A DNA stretch of 64,000 bases. Origin: Phellopilus nigrolimitatus (Eukaryota > Basidiomycota > Agaricomycetes > Hymenochaetales > Hymenochaetaceae). Numbering within the stretch: the stretch's first letter is position 1; every line of letters starts with the position of its first letter. The DNA lies in assembly GCA_021029095.1 (NCBI GenBank), contig JAJOHG010000021.1:496001-560000 (forward strand), in the 5' to 3' direction. The notes beneath the pieces are model-generated. The model was not told where the DNA came from, searched no databases, and worked only from the letters and a program-made list of their open reading frames with translations. The position numbers and the translations under genes were made by a program. Of this stretch, positions 1 through 9,210 are shown one piece after another.

Positions 1-155
1 GCAGGAAATCGGATGGGCCGCAGCATCGTTTTGATGCCACAATTGATCCGTTGAGTGCGGGGTGAAGCGCAAGTGCCCTGTAATAAAATGAATCCCCTTT
101 CCAAAATTGTTGTCCTGAGGATTGGAAATCCGGTTTGTTTCACAGAAGGTAAAAC

Positions 156-173
156 CACGTGAGTAGTCACGTG
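156..173. repeat. 18-bp palindrome of two CACGTG boxes
   Basis: CACGTGA and TCACGTG are separated by GTAG and form a perfect 7-bp inverted repeat. CACGTG is the classic bHLH binding core in fungi, so this could be a regulatory site, but no gene starts close by. Confidence 0.4.
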
Positions 174-428
174 CACAGTTTCCCTAAACTCCCACGTAAC
201 GTGACTTTTATCATAGACCTTTATTGTCAAGGAGGGAATCTTCGCAGTTATGGCCACCATCGGTGACACTCACTAGGCGGTGAGGACTTCGACAATCGTC
301 TTGAGAAGTCTGGACCACTTCGTCCAGAAGTTCAGACGCAAGAACAAGAAGGTGCGTCTAGTTTTCTCTTAATGTGAGTCGGCAACTGCTCTCCACCCGG
401 ATGTCGGCCATCCTTGCGCACGCCCTAG

Positions 429-519
429 TGCGTCCGTTCAGCTTTCCTACCCAGAGTACTAACCCGTCTTTGCCCTCGAGCTGCTTAAAGGTGCGTTTAT
501 TCAGCTTTCCTACCCAGAG
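429..519. repeat. 28-bp direct repeat, two copies 63 bp apart
   Basis: Positions 429-456 and 492-519 share TGCGT, then three differing bases, then the same 20 bases ending in CCCAGAG. The second copy ends 6 bp before the inverted-repeat element. A further CCCAGAG lies just outside the right end of the element (about 5574-5580), so the motif may be related to the insertion site, although it is not directly adjacent as a target-site duplication should be. Confidence 0.45.
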
Positions 520-525
520 GAGCCG

Positions 526-1222
526 TCCTTACTATGATTGTTAAACAATCTGCGACGAACAGTGCAAAGTGATAGTGCAAATACAGCGACGCTTTTCCAC
601 AATATTGTAGATCAATCTGAAGTTATTGTAGATCGTGTCTGGGGTTGTTGTTGTAGATAACTTTCTGATAATTGTGGATCCCCTGTGAATATTTTGCAAG
701 CATTGTAGATCCTGTCCGAGCCATTGTAGATAATTTTCTGGTTATTGTAGATCCTGTCCGGACCATTGTAGATAATGTTCTGGTTATTGTAGATCCTATC
801 CGAGCCATTGTAGATAATTTCTAGTTATTGTAGATCCTATCCGAGCCATTGTAGATAATTTCTAGTTATTGTAGATCCTTTTGTGAATAGTTTGCGAGCA
901 TTGTAGATCCTGCCCGGGCCATTGTGGATAATTTTCTGATAATTGTGGATCCTATCCGAGCCGTTGTAGATAATTTCTAGTTATTGTAGATCCTCTGTGG
1001 ATGTTTTGCGAGCATTGTAGATCCTGTCCGAAGCTTCGTAGATAATTTTCTGATAATTGTAGATCCTATCCAAAGCTTTGTAGATAATTTTCTGATAATT
1101 GTAGATCCTGTCCGAAGCTTTGTAGATAATTTTCTGATAATTGTAGATCCTGTCCGAAGCATTGTAGATAATTTTCTGATAATTGTGAATACTTTTGCAA
1201 TCATTGTAGATCCTGTCCGAGC
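526..1222 (+). repeat. left inverted-repeat arm with motif array
   Basis: After a unique outer block of about 75 bp, the arm alternates copies of ATTGTAGATCC with copies of TTGTAGATAATTT, at roughly 25-bp spacing. They are joined by short variable linkers (CTGTCCGAGCC, TCTGATAATTG and similar). The array runs to about 1222. Long reading frames on the complementary strand simply encode the repeat and are not considered genes. Confidence 0.75.
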
Positions 1223-3371
1223 CATTGCCTATTTAAGCAAAATTTGTCATTTATTGTTCCGAAAGTGCCATGGGCGTGATCACGTCGGCTTCGGCTTCCG
1301 TGCTCACTGTCACCCGCCTTCTTACTCATCATCCCGACGTCGCACCGGCCGCTTTTTTTCGCTCATCACATTCTGTACTTATGTAATTCATTTTTTTTGT
1401 ATTATGCAGAAAATACAGAAATATATAAAAGAAAAATAATAATATTAGTAGTAAAACCTCGCGGAACATGCGCACAGCGTCAATCGTCGGCGCGGGCGCA
1501 CCGCATCCGAGCGGCGGTCCGCGCGACGGTGCGTGTCTGTCTCGCGCAGAGAACCCGCTGCCGCGACGCGCTCCACGTCGCACGCGCGCATGTGACGTAC
1601 CACCCTATCCACCACCCCACCGACACCCCTCCGCTCGTGACCTCGCAGCGTGTGCGGGGCGCGTCAAGCATCCTTTTCCCTCTGTTCGCCTTCGGGTTGA
1701 GCAGCGCGGCGCGCGGGCTAATGAGCCGCACGGACGACGCACGTGTCGTGCACGGCATTTGCGGCTCGGGGGGGGGGGGGGGGGGGGCGATGTCTGCCAG
1801 CGGGTTGAGTCGGCCTTCCTGCACAGCGTAGTCGAGACAACAGAGTTGGGGGATCACCAGAGACCGTACAGAGTTTAGCGAGCGGGCGGGTCGTTGTAGA
1901 ACGTGTGATGCCAGATCTTCTGTGTCACCACAGTTGGTGGCAGCAGCTGGCATACGCGAGCCTCTTGAAGGCATCGCGGACGAGCGGGGATGTGAGCGAG
2001 TGCACCGGCACTGTCGTCTGTTGTCGCTAAGCGCGTGCTTGCGCAGCGCTTTGTCGTCGTCGAGTACACACGCGTGCCGTCGAACACGAGCGCGTGCCCG
2101 CGCATCCGCGTGGTTGTTGTTGTTGAATCCACGGCGTCGCTAGGGGGTGTTGTCAGATGTTGAGCGTGCGGGTCTTGTCGCACGGCTGACGTGTCGTGGA
2201 GGTGAGAGGGCGGCGAGAGGTGGGTGGCGACGTCGTCGTCATCAAGGACGACGAGAAAAAAAAGTGATGACGCGTCGCCGTCCTACCACATTAGGGCAGA
2301 TTTGCGCTCCAAATCTGGCATGCCGAGCACATGCCGAAATGTGGCACAGAGAGAAATAATACAATACACTCGGAAACAATCCAACTGGCCTTATTACCTG
2401 AGAATAAAAATCATGGAAAATAGTGATATATACAAATTAATCATCCTATAAATTTTCAGCCATTTTTGACAATGATAGATAGAGATAATTGCCAAATAAT
2501 AGTACAAACTCGATATTTCTCTGTATTTTCAGTATTCTGTGTACTCTGGGGGTTATATAGGCACCCGGAAGGCAACAATCACCAAGTATCATATCCAATA
2601 TACTCATTTCTTGAATTTTCATCTGTGGGGACACTCCCTCAGCTGTTGTTAAAGTGCTTTATGTATGTTTCCTAGTTAATGCTTTTTCCCATCTCCAGCC
2701 TTTACTTCTTTTCCAACAGACACAAGACTTTGTACATAGCATTAGGCATATTTTATTAAGCACATTACAAAGTTTGAGAACCTGAGATGGCTTAGAGACT
2801 GATATATGCAGGAAACAGTCTGGGGAGCAGGGTAGAGGCAAGTTTGCTGATTTAGTGTTGTCATAGAGCTCAGGAAATTTTGAAAAATTCATTATAGCAT
2901 GTTTACTATATATTACAGGTATCCCATGTATTATTTTTGGGTTTGAGTGGGAAGAAGTTGATGAGGAAGCAAAAGACTCAAGAATCATCAGGTTGAACTA
3001 GAGATCTGCACTAGAATACATGAGCATTGCTCATTCTCGAGCACCAAAAGTTAAATCACATACATCTGGCGTCCCCAGCACAGATCAGATACCACAATTA
3101 CTTTCTATCATACTAATATATCTCTTCCTGAAGAAATGAGAAGATTTGGTCGAGCCGATCTCTCTCTACAATATTTGTTGAGGTTTTGTCCAAAAACCTC
3201 GGTTTTACACTACTTGTTTCTTTAATAGCGCCACATCAAGGCTGATCGGAGGCATGAAAATTTTTGAGGAGATGCAAAAATAGCTATTTAAACGTTCTAC
3301 AAATTTGTAGGAATATTGAGCAAGAAACAGAATGTGAATAAATCAAACACAGTCGTCCGAAAGCTGCTTGA
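1223..3371. other. interior of inverted-repeat element, left part, no gene
   Basis: The stretch begins GC-rich (about 1450-2280) with overlapping frames on both strands and no recognisable domain. It becomes AT-rich from about 2280 to 3360. A short hairpin AGGTTTT/AAAAACCT lies near 3180. A TATA-like GGTTATATAGG sits near 2550 and could be the remnant of an LTR promoter, but I see no paired LTR. Confidence 0.5.
1768..1787 (+). repeat. 20-bp poly-G tract
   Basis: An uninterrupted run of 20 G lies inside the element. It can form G-quadruplex structures and is prone to length error in sequencing. Any frame crossing it is unreliable. Confidence 0.9.
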
Positions 3372-3806
3372 ATGCAGTTTCCGGAGGTTGCCGAGCCGCG
3401 CGTGCCTAATGTGGACGTCGTTCAACTGCGTTCTCCGTCGTTGTCCACGACGTCCTCGACACTGCTGAGGACGCATAGTGCAGGTAAGTGCTCGAAAAAA
3501 ACTATATTCTGGTATCTAATCTCATTACAATTACTTTTTAGTACTTTTCACTTGCTTTTCGGGGCTGGACCGAGCCCGAAGCGTGCCACGTCGACGACCC
3601 ACGTCGCCGTCGCATCCCCGCCGTCAACATTGCCTCTTGCACCTCCCCCTTTCGCACCCTCCAGATTCTTGCACCCCGGACCATGCCACTCGCCTACGCA
3701 GAGGCCCTGAGTCATCCATACACCACAAGCACTGTGCCGAACATGTATGGAGTAGGCAACCCTGTATCTGCAGGTGCGATGGCTCCGCTACCCTTTCCAG
3801 TGCCAG
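3372..3806 (+). pseudogene. exon-like gene fragment captured inside the element
   Basis: A frame opening at 3372 runs into a good donor (GTAAGT from 3484) with a possible acceptor TTTTTAG ending at 3541. A following Pro/Ala-rich stretch reads MPLAYAEALSHPY from 3683 and closes at another strong donor, GTAAGC, from 3807. The reading style (splice signals, Pro/Ser/Ala bias) looks like a fragment of a real fungal gene, but the frames of the exons do not join cleanly and nothing recognisable follows the last donor. I do not recognise the protein. Its position between the inverted-repeat arms would fit capture of host sequence by the element. Confidence 0.35.
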
Positions 3807-3959
3807 GTAAGCAGCATCATCATCGGTTCGTGCAGCCTATGCAGACTATGTACTCACGCACTTCACACGCTTGTCCCTTTCTTCCCCCGCCCTCTTGCCC
3901 TCTCGCGCCACCCTGTCGCGCCTTTGCAGCTGCCGCCACTTTTTGCGCAGACGTGTCGT

Positions 3960-4400
3960 GCGCAGCCCGCACACGTACCACGCGATGCATGCGACGGCCG
4001 GGCCTCCTCGTGCGCGTGCGACGGTGTGCGACGGCTGGGCCTCGCGTGCGTGCGACGCGGGTAGACCTCGCGTGCGCGTGACAGCTGGGTTGCCTCGCTC
4101 GCGTGCGACGGCGTGCGATAGCGAGGCCGCCTCGCGCGCGTACGGCGGTGTGCGATCACGGGGCCCCATCCTCATGCGTGCGAGGACTGGCCCCCTCGCG
4201 CGTGCGCGGGGCTGGGCCCCTGAGCATCGCGTGGACACGCGCGTACACTCTAGTGTGCGCGTGGCCGATCCTCGTCGCGTGTGCGGTGACCATCCCTCGC
4301 GTGTGTGAGGGATGGCCAACACGCGCGCGCACTGTCAGTCCCCCTCGTGCGCGCGCACAGCCGTACTCTGCGCGTGCGCTCGAGCGCATGCGATGCCCGG
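3960..4400. repeat. degenerate GC-rich minisatellite, alternating CG/TG
   Basis: Repeated variants of GTGCGACGGC, GGGCCTCGCGTGCG and CGCGTGCGCGTG are arranged in units of roughly 25-40 bp. Many stretches alternate purine and pyrimidine, for example near 4134 and 4319. All six frames are open for long distances because stop codons are rare in such sequence, so the frames carry no evidence of coding. Confidence 0.6.
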
Positions 4401-4795
4401 CCCACCCACCCGCACGAGTGACAGGGGTGGGGTAGACGGAAGGGGCGGGATGTAATAGCGATGCGCGCGTGCGTTGCCGCGCCGCTTTTTTTGTTTTGTT
4501 GTAGTTATTAGTATCAATTAAATAAAAATCAATCCCCCAACCAGTGTCTTGAATTAAAAATCCAGAGCCTGAAAAAATATATGAAGCTAATTAATAAATG
4601 CATAATGCAAAAAAAATTAAGCTGATTTGCTGCAGGAGTAGCAGAGCTGAACATCGGGATAATGAGCAGGAGGGCGGGACTGCAGCGAGCGGGAGGGTGC
4701 GGAAGCGCGCCGCCGGCACACTACGAGCAAGGATTTAACTTTAGCCTCAGATTTTATGTAATAAGCCCACTGCCGGCAGCAAGCAGCTTCTGCTG

Positions 4796-5568
4796 AGATC
4801 TACAATGTTCACGAAAGTATTCACAAAGGATCTACAATAGCTGGAAATTTATCTACAGACCTTCGGATAGTATCTACAATTATCAGAAAATTATCTACAA
4901 AGCTTTGGATAGGATCTACAATTATCAGAAAATTATCTACGAAGCTTCGGACAGGATCTACAATGCTCGCAAAACATCCACAGAGGATCTACAATAACTA
5001 GAAATTATCTACAACGGCTCGGATAGGATCTACAATAACCAGAAAATTATCTACAACAGCTCGGATAGGATCTACAATAACCAGAAAATTATCTACAACA
5101 GCTCGGATAGGATCTACAATAACCAGAAAATTATCTACAACGGCCCGGGCAGGATCTACAATGCTCGCAAAATATTCACAAAAGGATCTACAATAACCAG
5201 AAAATTATCTACAATGGCCCGGGCAGGATCTACAATGCTCGCAAACTATTCACAAAAGGATCTACAATAACTAGAAATTATCTACAATGGCTCGGATAGG
5301 ATCTACAATAACTAGAAATTATCTACAATGGCTCGGACAGGATCTACAATAACCAGAAAATTATCTACAATGGCTCGGACAGGATCTACAATGCTTGCAA
5401 AATATTCACAGGGGATCCACAATTATCAGAAAGTTATCTACAACAACAACCCCAGACACGATCTACAATAACTTCAGATTGATCTACAATATTGTGGAAA
5501 AGCGTCGCTGTATTTGCACTATCACTTTGCACTGTTCGTCGCAGATTGTTTAACAATCCTAGTAAGGA
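4796..5568 (-). repeat. right inverted-repeat arm with motif array
   Basis: This is the reverse complement of the left arm. The same ordered blocks appear (ATCTACAATGCTCGCAAAA, GGATCTACAATAACCAG, AATTATCTACAA) and end with the outer block and TAGTAAGGA. It is about 75 bp longer than the left arm because it carries a few more motif units. This indicates that unit copy number changes after insertion while the outer ends stay fixed. Confidence 0.75.
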
Positions 5569-5612
5569 GTAGTGCCCAGAGTCCATCTCACAAGCTGTAA
5601 CCCATAAAGCCC

Positions 5613-6179
5613 TCATGCACGCGAGCCCGGCGCAGGCTTAGATGCGGGCGCGCAACGCGGCGCGTACATACCCAGGCAGATGCACGAGCGCAAAGCGGTG
5701 CTCGTCAATATACTTTTTTCTCGCTTTCGTGCGCCTGCGCGAGCACGTCGTGCTCGACGAAGCGATGCCGCGCCCGTGCGCTTGCAGTGCGCTCTTCGAC
5801 GCAGCACACTGTGCATCTCATGCAATGTCTGCTGCGCTCGAGCAGGGCGCTGCTGGATCATCAGCGCGACGCACTCGCGCTTTTCCAGCGAGGGAATTAA
5901 GAAATCGAACGCGTTCCCGTACACGGCGCTCGCGCGGTTGCAGGCGCCCACGTTCCTCAGCGACATCGTGGTGTCTTCTGGGCGCCATGTACCTCGATAG
6001 CAACGGCGACATCGAAGCGGTGCGCGGTGTGCTGGAGCGGCTAGGCCTGTTGTTCGTGTTGTGTCGCGTCGTGCACGAAGGAGTGGACGTGCGGCATCCG
6101 GTGTCGCGCGACATGGAGTGGACAGGGAAGCGTGGGATTTAAAATTAGGATTCATACTTGTCCTTGTCGATTCTTGCAA
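5613..6179 (-). CDS. unidentified open frame, 188 codons
   Basis: The frame lies just outside the right end of the inverted-repeat element. The middle part reads like ordinary protein (AVYGNAFDFLIPSLEKREC followed by an Arg/Gln-rich helix), whereas both ends are Arg-rich and low in complexity. I recognise no domain. GC is high here and two other frames are also open, so this may be a fragment of an older gene or a chance frame. Confidence 0.2.
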   Translation of the reverse strand: MQESTRTSMNPNFKSHASLSTPCRATPDAARPLLRARRDTTRTTGLAAPAHRAPLRCRRCYRGTWRPEDTTMSLRNVGACNRASAVYGNAFDFLIPSLEKRECVALMIQQRPARAQQTLHEMHSVLRRRAHCKRTGAASLRRARRARAGARKREKSILTSTALRSCICLGMYAPRCAPASKPAPGSRA

Positions 6180-6489
6180 CCTATAATCCGACTATTTTTT
6201 TATTCGTTCTCAGGGATTACGAAGCGAGCGAAGGAGCGAAAGAGCCACAGCAAGCAAAATTATATATATCCCAACTTTCAAAGCGCGCATCCGCGGCTGG
6301 AACAGCGTGCATGGTACAAATTTTGATATTACCCCAGCCGAAACTCGATCCCACTCGAAGTGCCGCTCGGCAGCCCACCAGAACAGAAGCCTAACTCAGA
6401 CCGCAGCAGGACATACCGGACCGAGCCGTATGTACGCGCACACGTCCGCGAAAGAAGCGGTAATGAGAACGAAAACCAGTCCAGGAGGT

Positions 6490-7087
6490 CACCGAACGCG
6501 GCCATCTCGGGGCTACTCGACTTGTGAATGTCAATTTCGCAGTCTGAAAGAGTGGTAAGTAAGAGAACGCGATAATAAACAAGGGAAAGGACGCACAGCT
6601 GTAGATGGTGACAACCATGAGTATACCAGTACCGCTGCTAATAGTGACCAAGAAATCAGCGGCGACGGAGAGGAGGCCAAGGATGGCGCCACCGAAGGCA
6701 ACGGCCATCGGAATAACACGCTTCAGTTCCTTGTACATCGAACCCTCCCAGTGGCCGGCGATTACCATCTGCTGGTCATTGAGCTGCTTCACGACGTCGC
6801 GCGGACCCGAGCCTGACACCTCGATTCACGTTTTCGAAAAGAGTTGGGCACAAATATGATGAGCACAACGCAAATCGTGGTGTGGATGGGATCGAGCAAC
6901 GCCACACGAAGTGTGTGCGGTGAGGACATATGTAGTAGGCGATCCCGCCGGTCGCCCAAACCTGAGGCGAATCTTCGAGTGGCTCCCATACGCCAAGGAG
7001 GCGCATGGGAAGGTTGTCCGGGAAGCGACTCGCGAGCATCTGGCTGACAATGAAGACATCGCTCACGAGCGCGCTCTCGAGTATAAT
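6490..7087 (-). pseudogene. 3' part of SEC61-alpha translocon gene (decayed copy)
   Basis: Sec61-alpha is the pore subunit of the ER protein translocon. Three frames on the minus strand together follow the C-terminal third of that protein. They are VFIVSQMLASRFPDN and LLGVWEPLEDSPQ, then GIAYY and an HTLR segment, then [24 protein letters not shown] and [13 protein letters not shown], and finally a last exon reading [12 protein letters not shown] after an intron with GTGCGT donor and TTTCAG acceptor. At least two frameshifts separate these blocks. The 5' two thirds are missing; the copy starts at an exon edge right beside the stop codon of the neighbouring coiled-coil remnant. Retention of introns shows duplication at DNA level, not by retrotransposition. 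The functional SEC61 gene must be elsewhere. Confidence 0.8.
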
Positions 7088-7099
7088 CTGTACAGATAT

Positions 7100-9072
7100 T
7101 TACGCGCCGTCGTCGTCGCCCTCAGACTTCTGACTTTGTCCGACTTCCGATCCGTCCTCAGTGCTGAAGCTCGTACCAGTCGTGCTCAAACTCATGTCCG
7201 AGTCCAAGCGAACGAGGCGGAGCATGGTCACGCCGAGGTCGAGCGCAGGGAGATGCCGTAGGTTTGGCACGAGCCACGAGTTGGACGGGACAGGGGGGGG
7301 GGGGGGGGGGACAGAGGCGGAGACGCGTGGGCCGGGTTGAGCTGAGCAGGGTGCGCGCTGAGGCTGACGCGCTTCTCCTTCCCATATGATTTTATATTTG
7401 TAGAGAGATGCGCTGACTCCGCTGACTTGAGACGGTCGGAGCTCGAGTCGCGCTCGAGGATTTCACGCGCGCTGGGCATCAGCACGGACCAGGACCACTC
7501 AAGATCCTTTTTGCTGTTGCTGGTGGTGGTGGTTAAGTCGAGACCGGGGGACCTTTATAAATGAAGTTTTACAGATTAGTATATAACGAAGATAGATAAA
7601 ACAAAGAAAACTTACTGCGAATAATTCATGATGAAGGTGATCTTTTTTTTTTCCCAACGTGACGGATCGTGCCGGCCGGTGATCAAACTTCACGGCGAAC
7701 GTCATCACGTTCAGCGCCTCAACGCAAGCAGCGGACATCGACAGCATAATCGATCATGACCTCTTTTATAACCTTTCTTTTCTTTATGAGCGTGATCTTA
7801 TCTGTTGTGACCATTCACTAAGCGGCACTCCATATCGCTGACCGGCCGTCGTGCACTCATGGAGCTCGTGAGATCGTCAAGTTTGATCGAGAGGAGTTGA
7901 AACGCTAGATCGGTCTCTGCACTCGACTTTCTCGAGGTCCTTGACGTGGCTCAGTCACTCGTGCACCTCTCTGGGATGCGACCAGGTTATTCCGGAGGTT
8001 CTCAGTTTCCTGCTCCAGCGATACGATTTGCCGCCGCAGCTCCTTGTTCTCGAGGTGCGTTGTTGGTTTTGGCGCTGAGTTTCACTGAGCCGCACGCACA
8101 TGCTTTCGTGCATGTTATCCGAAAGTGGAGTATTTCGGCCGTTGATGCTCGGGACGCGCGAGCCATCTCTGAACTGGTACCGCCGTGACCAGAAGCGATC
8201 TCCGACTGCAAAGATGTATTCAGTAGTTTCTGCTTGTTGACCTCGTCTTTCATCCAGCACATCATTTTCTCGGTGGCCTTTAATAGCCAACATTAATTCA
8301 AATATCTGAGCTAAAACGAACATTGTAGCTTAGTTGGAAGTCATCTTCCATCTACTGGAGCTTTGACTTACCACGACTGCTCAGTGTCGACAGGTTTGCT
8401 CTTAGCTTGCAGGGCACGCTACTCCCACGGACCCACATTGCTTTTATCTGAAGATGGGCTTGTGCTAGATCGGACTCGCTCGAGTTGTTTCGTTATAAAC
8501 TTCGCGTGAGCTTCAAGCTCGTTCCTCGGGCGGATGGCGAGTTCCAGGTCCTTCTCAGTCTCCACTGCAGGCGTATCCGTGCAGACAGCTTTTTTTCAAG
8601 CTCGACCACATGAGCATGCGCCTCACTAGACCTTCGCCTTCAACTCGTCCTCATCGAATGGCTCACCCTGGTCAGTGAAGTAGTTGCGAAACATTGCTAG
8701 CCGAAGCTCGGCGTCTGACGCTTACCGGGTTTTGTTTTCCAGCTCAGAATCCTTGTCCGTCAGGTCTTTGCGCAAAGTTCGGCGACAACAGTTCGCAACT
8801 GGACATGGACACCATTCATCTGAGCCCTGAATGACAAATGCGCAGTCTCCAGGTCCCAAGTCCCACGATTGGAAAAGCACGTGCTACGCCTCATCGACGC
8901 GTTGCCCAGCCAGCTACTCAAAGTAGCAAAAACCATCGCTCCGGTCTCCCAATTGACAAAGATGAAACGCCTTGTTGCAGCCACGACGACAAAAGGCCCA
9001 CGCATTAAAATCTCGTACAAACGTTTAGCACCGCATGCGGATGACTTTGCCATACAAAACGACGTGTTTTGA
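7100..9072 (-). pseudogene. coiled-coil protein gene, heavily disrupted
   Basis: Minus-strand blocks in alternating frames read as heptad-rich coiled coil, for example DLTDKDSELENKTR, AELRLAMFRNYFTDQG, EKDLELAIRPRNELEAHAK and ENKELRRQIVSLEQETENL. They are followed by a C-terminal block TMLRLVRLDSDMSL that ends with an acidic Ser-rich tail and TAA at 7100-7102. In-frame stops and frame changes between blocks (near 8725, 8625 and 8590) make a functional product unlikely. A poly-G run at 7293-7310 also sits inside. The family is not identified; a cell-cycle or septation-type coiled-coil protein is only one possibility. Confidence 0.55.
7293..7310 (+). repeat. 18-bp poly-G tract
   Basis: A second long uninterrupted G run lies within the coiled-coil remnant. 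On the minus strand it reads as poly-Pro codons. Confidence 0.85.
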
Positions 9073-9210
9073 AATTAATCCATCTATCCATACTATATTA
9101 CACAAGGAGCTACGAGCAGAGAGCGGAACCTCAGTCGATGTTGTCGTTTAATACACGATAAACGGTATGGATACGGCACTCGAAAGGCACTGGAAATATT
9201 ACCGTTCGGC

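Larger units (their letters stand above)
1..525. other. left flank, no gene recognised
   Basis: No open frame here looks like protein. The only structures I see are a short E-box-like palindrome and a duplicated 28-bp segment, both listed separately. The inverted-repeat element begins immediately to the right. Confidence 0.5.
526..5568. mobile_element. non-autonomous element with ~0.7-kb terminal inverted repeats
   Basis: The outermost bases are TCCTTACTA on the left and TAGTAAGGA on the right, and inverted identity continues inward. It passes through a GATTGTTAAACAATC palindrome-like box (one mismatch at its edge between the ends), a common block reading toward the interior, and then arrays of short motifs. 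The arms are about 700 and 770 bp; the interior is about 3.6 kb. I found no transposase, integrase or reverse transcriptase frame inside, so the element would depend on a helper. No convincing target-site duplication flanks it. Long TIRs packed with subterminal motif copies are typical of transposase-binding regions in fungal cut-and-paste elements. A plain inverted duplication of a minisatellite is the main alternative. Confidence 0.65.

Noticed and set aside
623..1225. Minus-strand frames of 61 and 82 codons with repeating STIIRKLSTKLRTG-like peptide
   Set aside because: They are translations of the inverted-repeat motif array. The mirrored arm gives the same peptides, and the unit length is not tied to coding.
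1397..2359. Several long overlapping frames on both strands
   Set aside because: GC-rich DNA with few stops. No domain, no splice logic, and all frames are similarly open.
2480..2680. Possible LTR (TATA-like GGTTATATAGG with flanking sequence)
   Set aside because: No second copy, no TG...CA ends with target duplication, and no retroelement proteins in the window.
3846..4435. Arg/Ala-rich frames of up to 158 codons on both strands
   Set aside because: Generated by the GC-rich minisatellite, with composition explained by the repeat.
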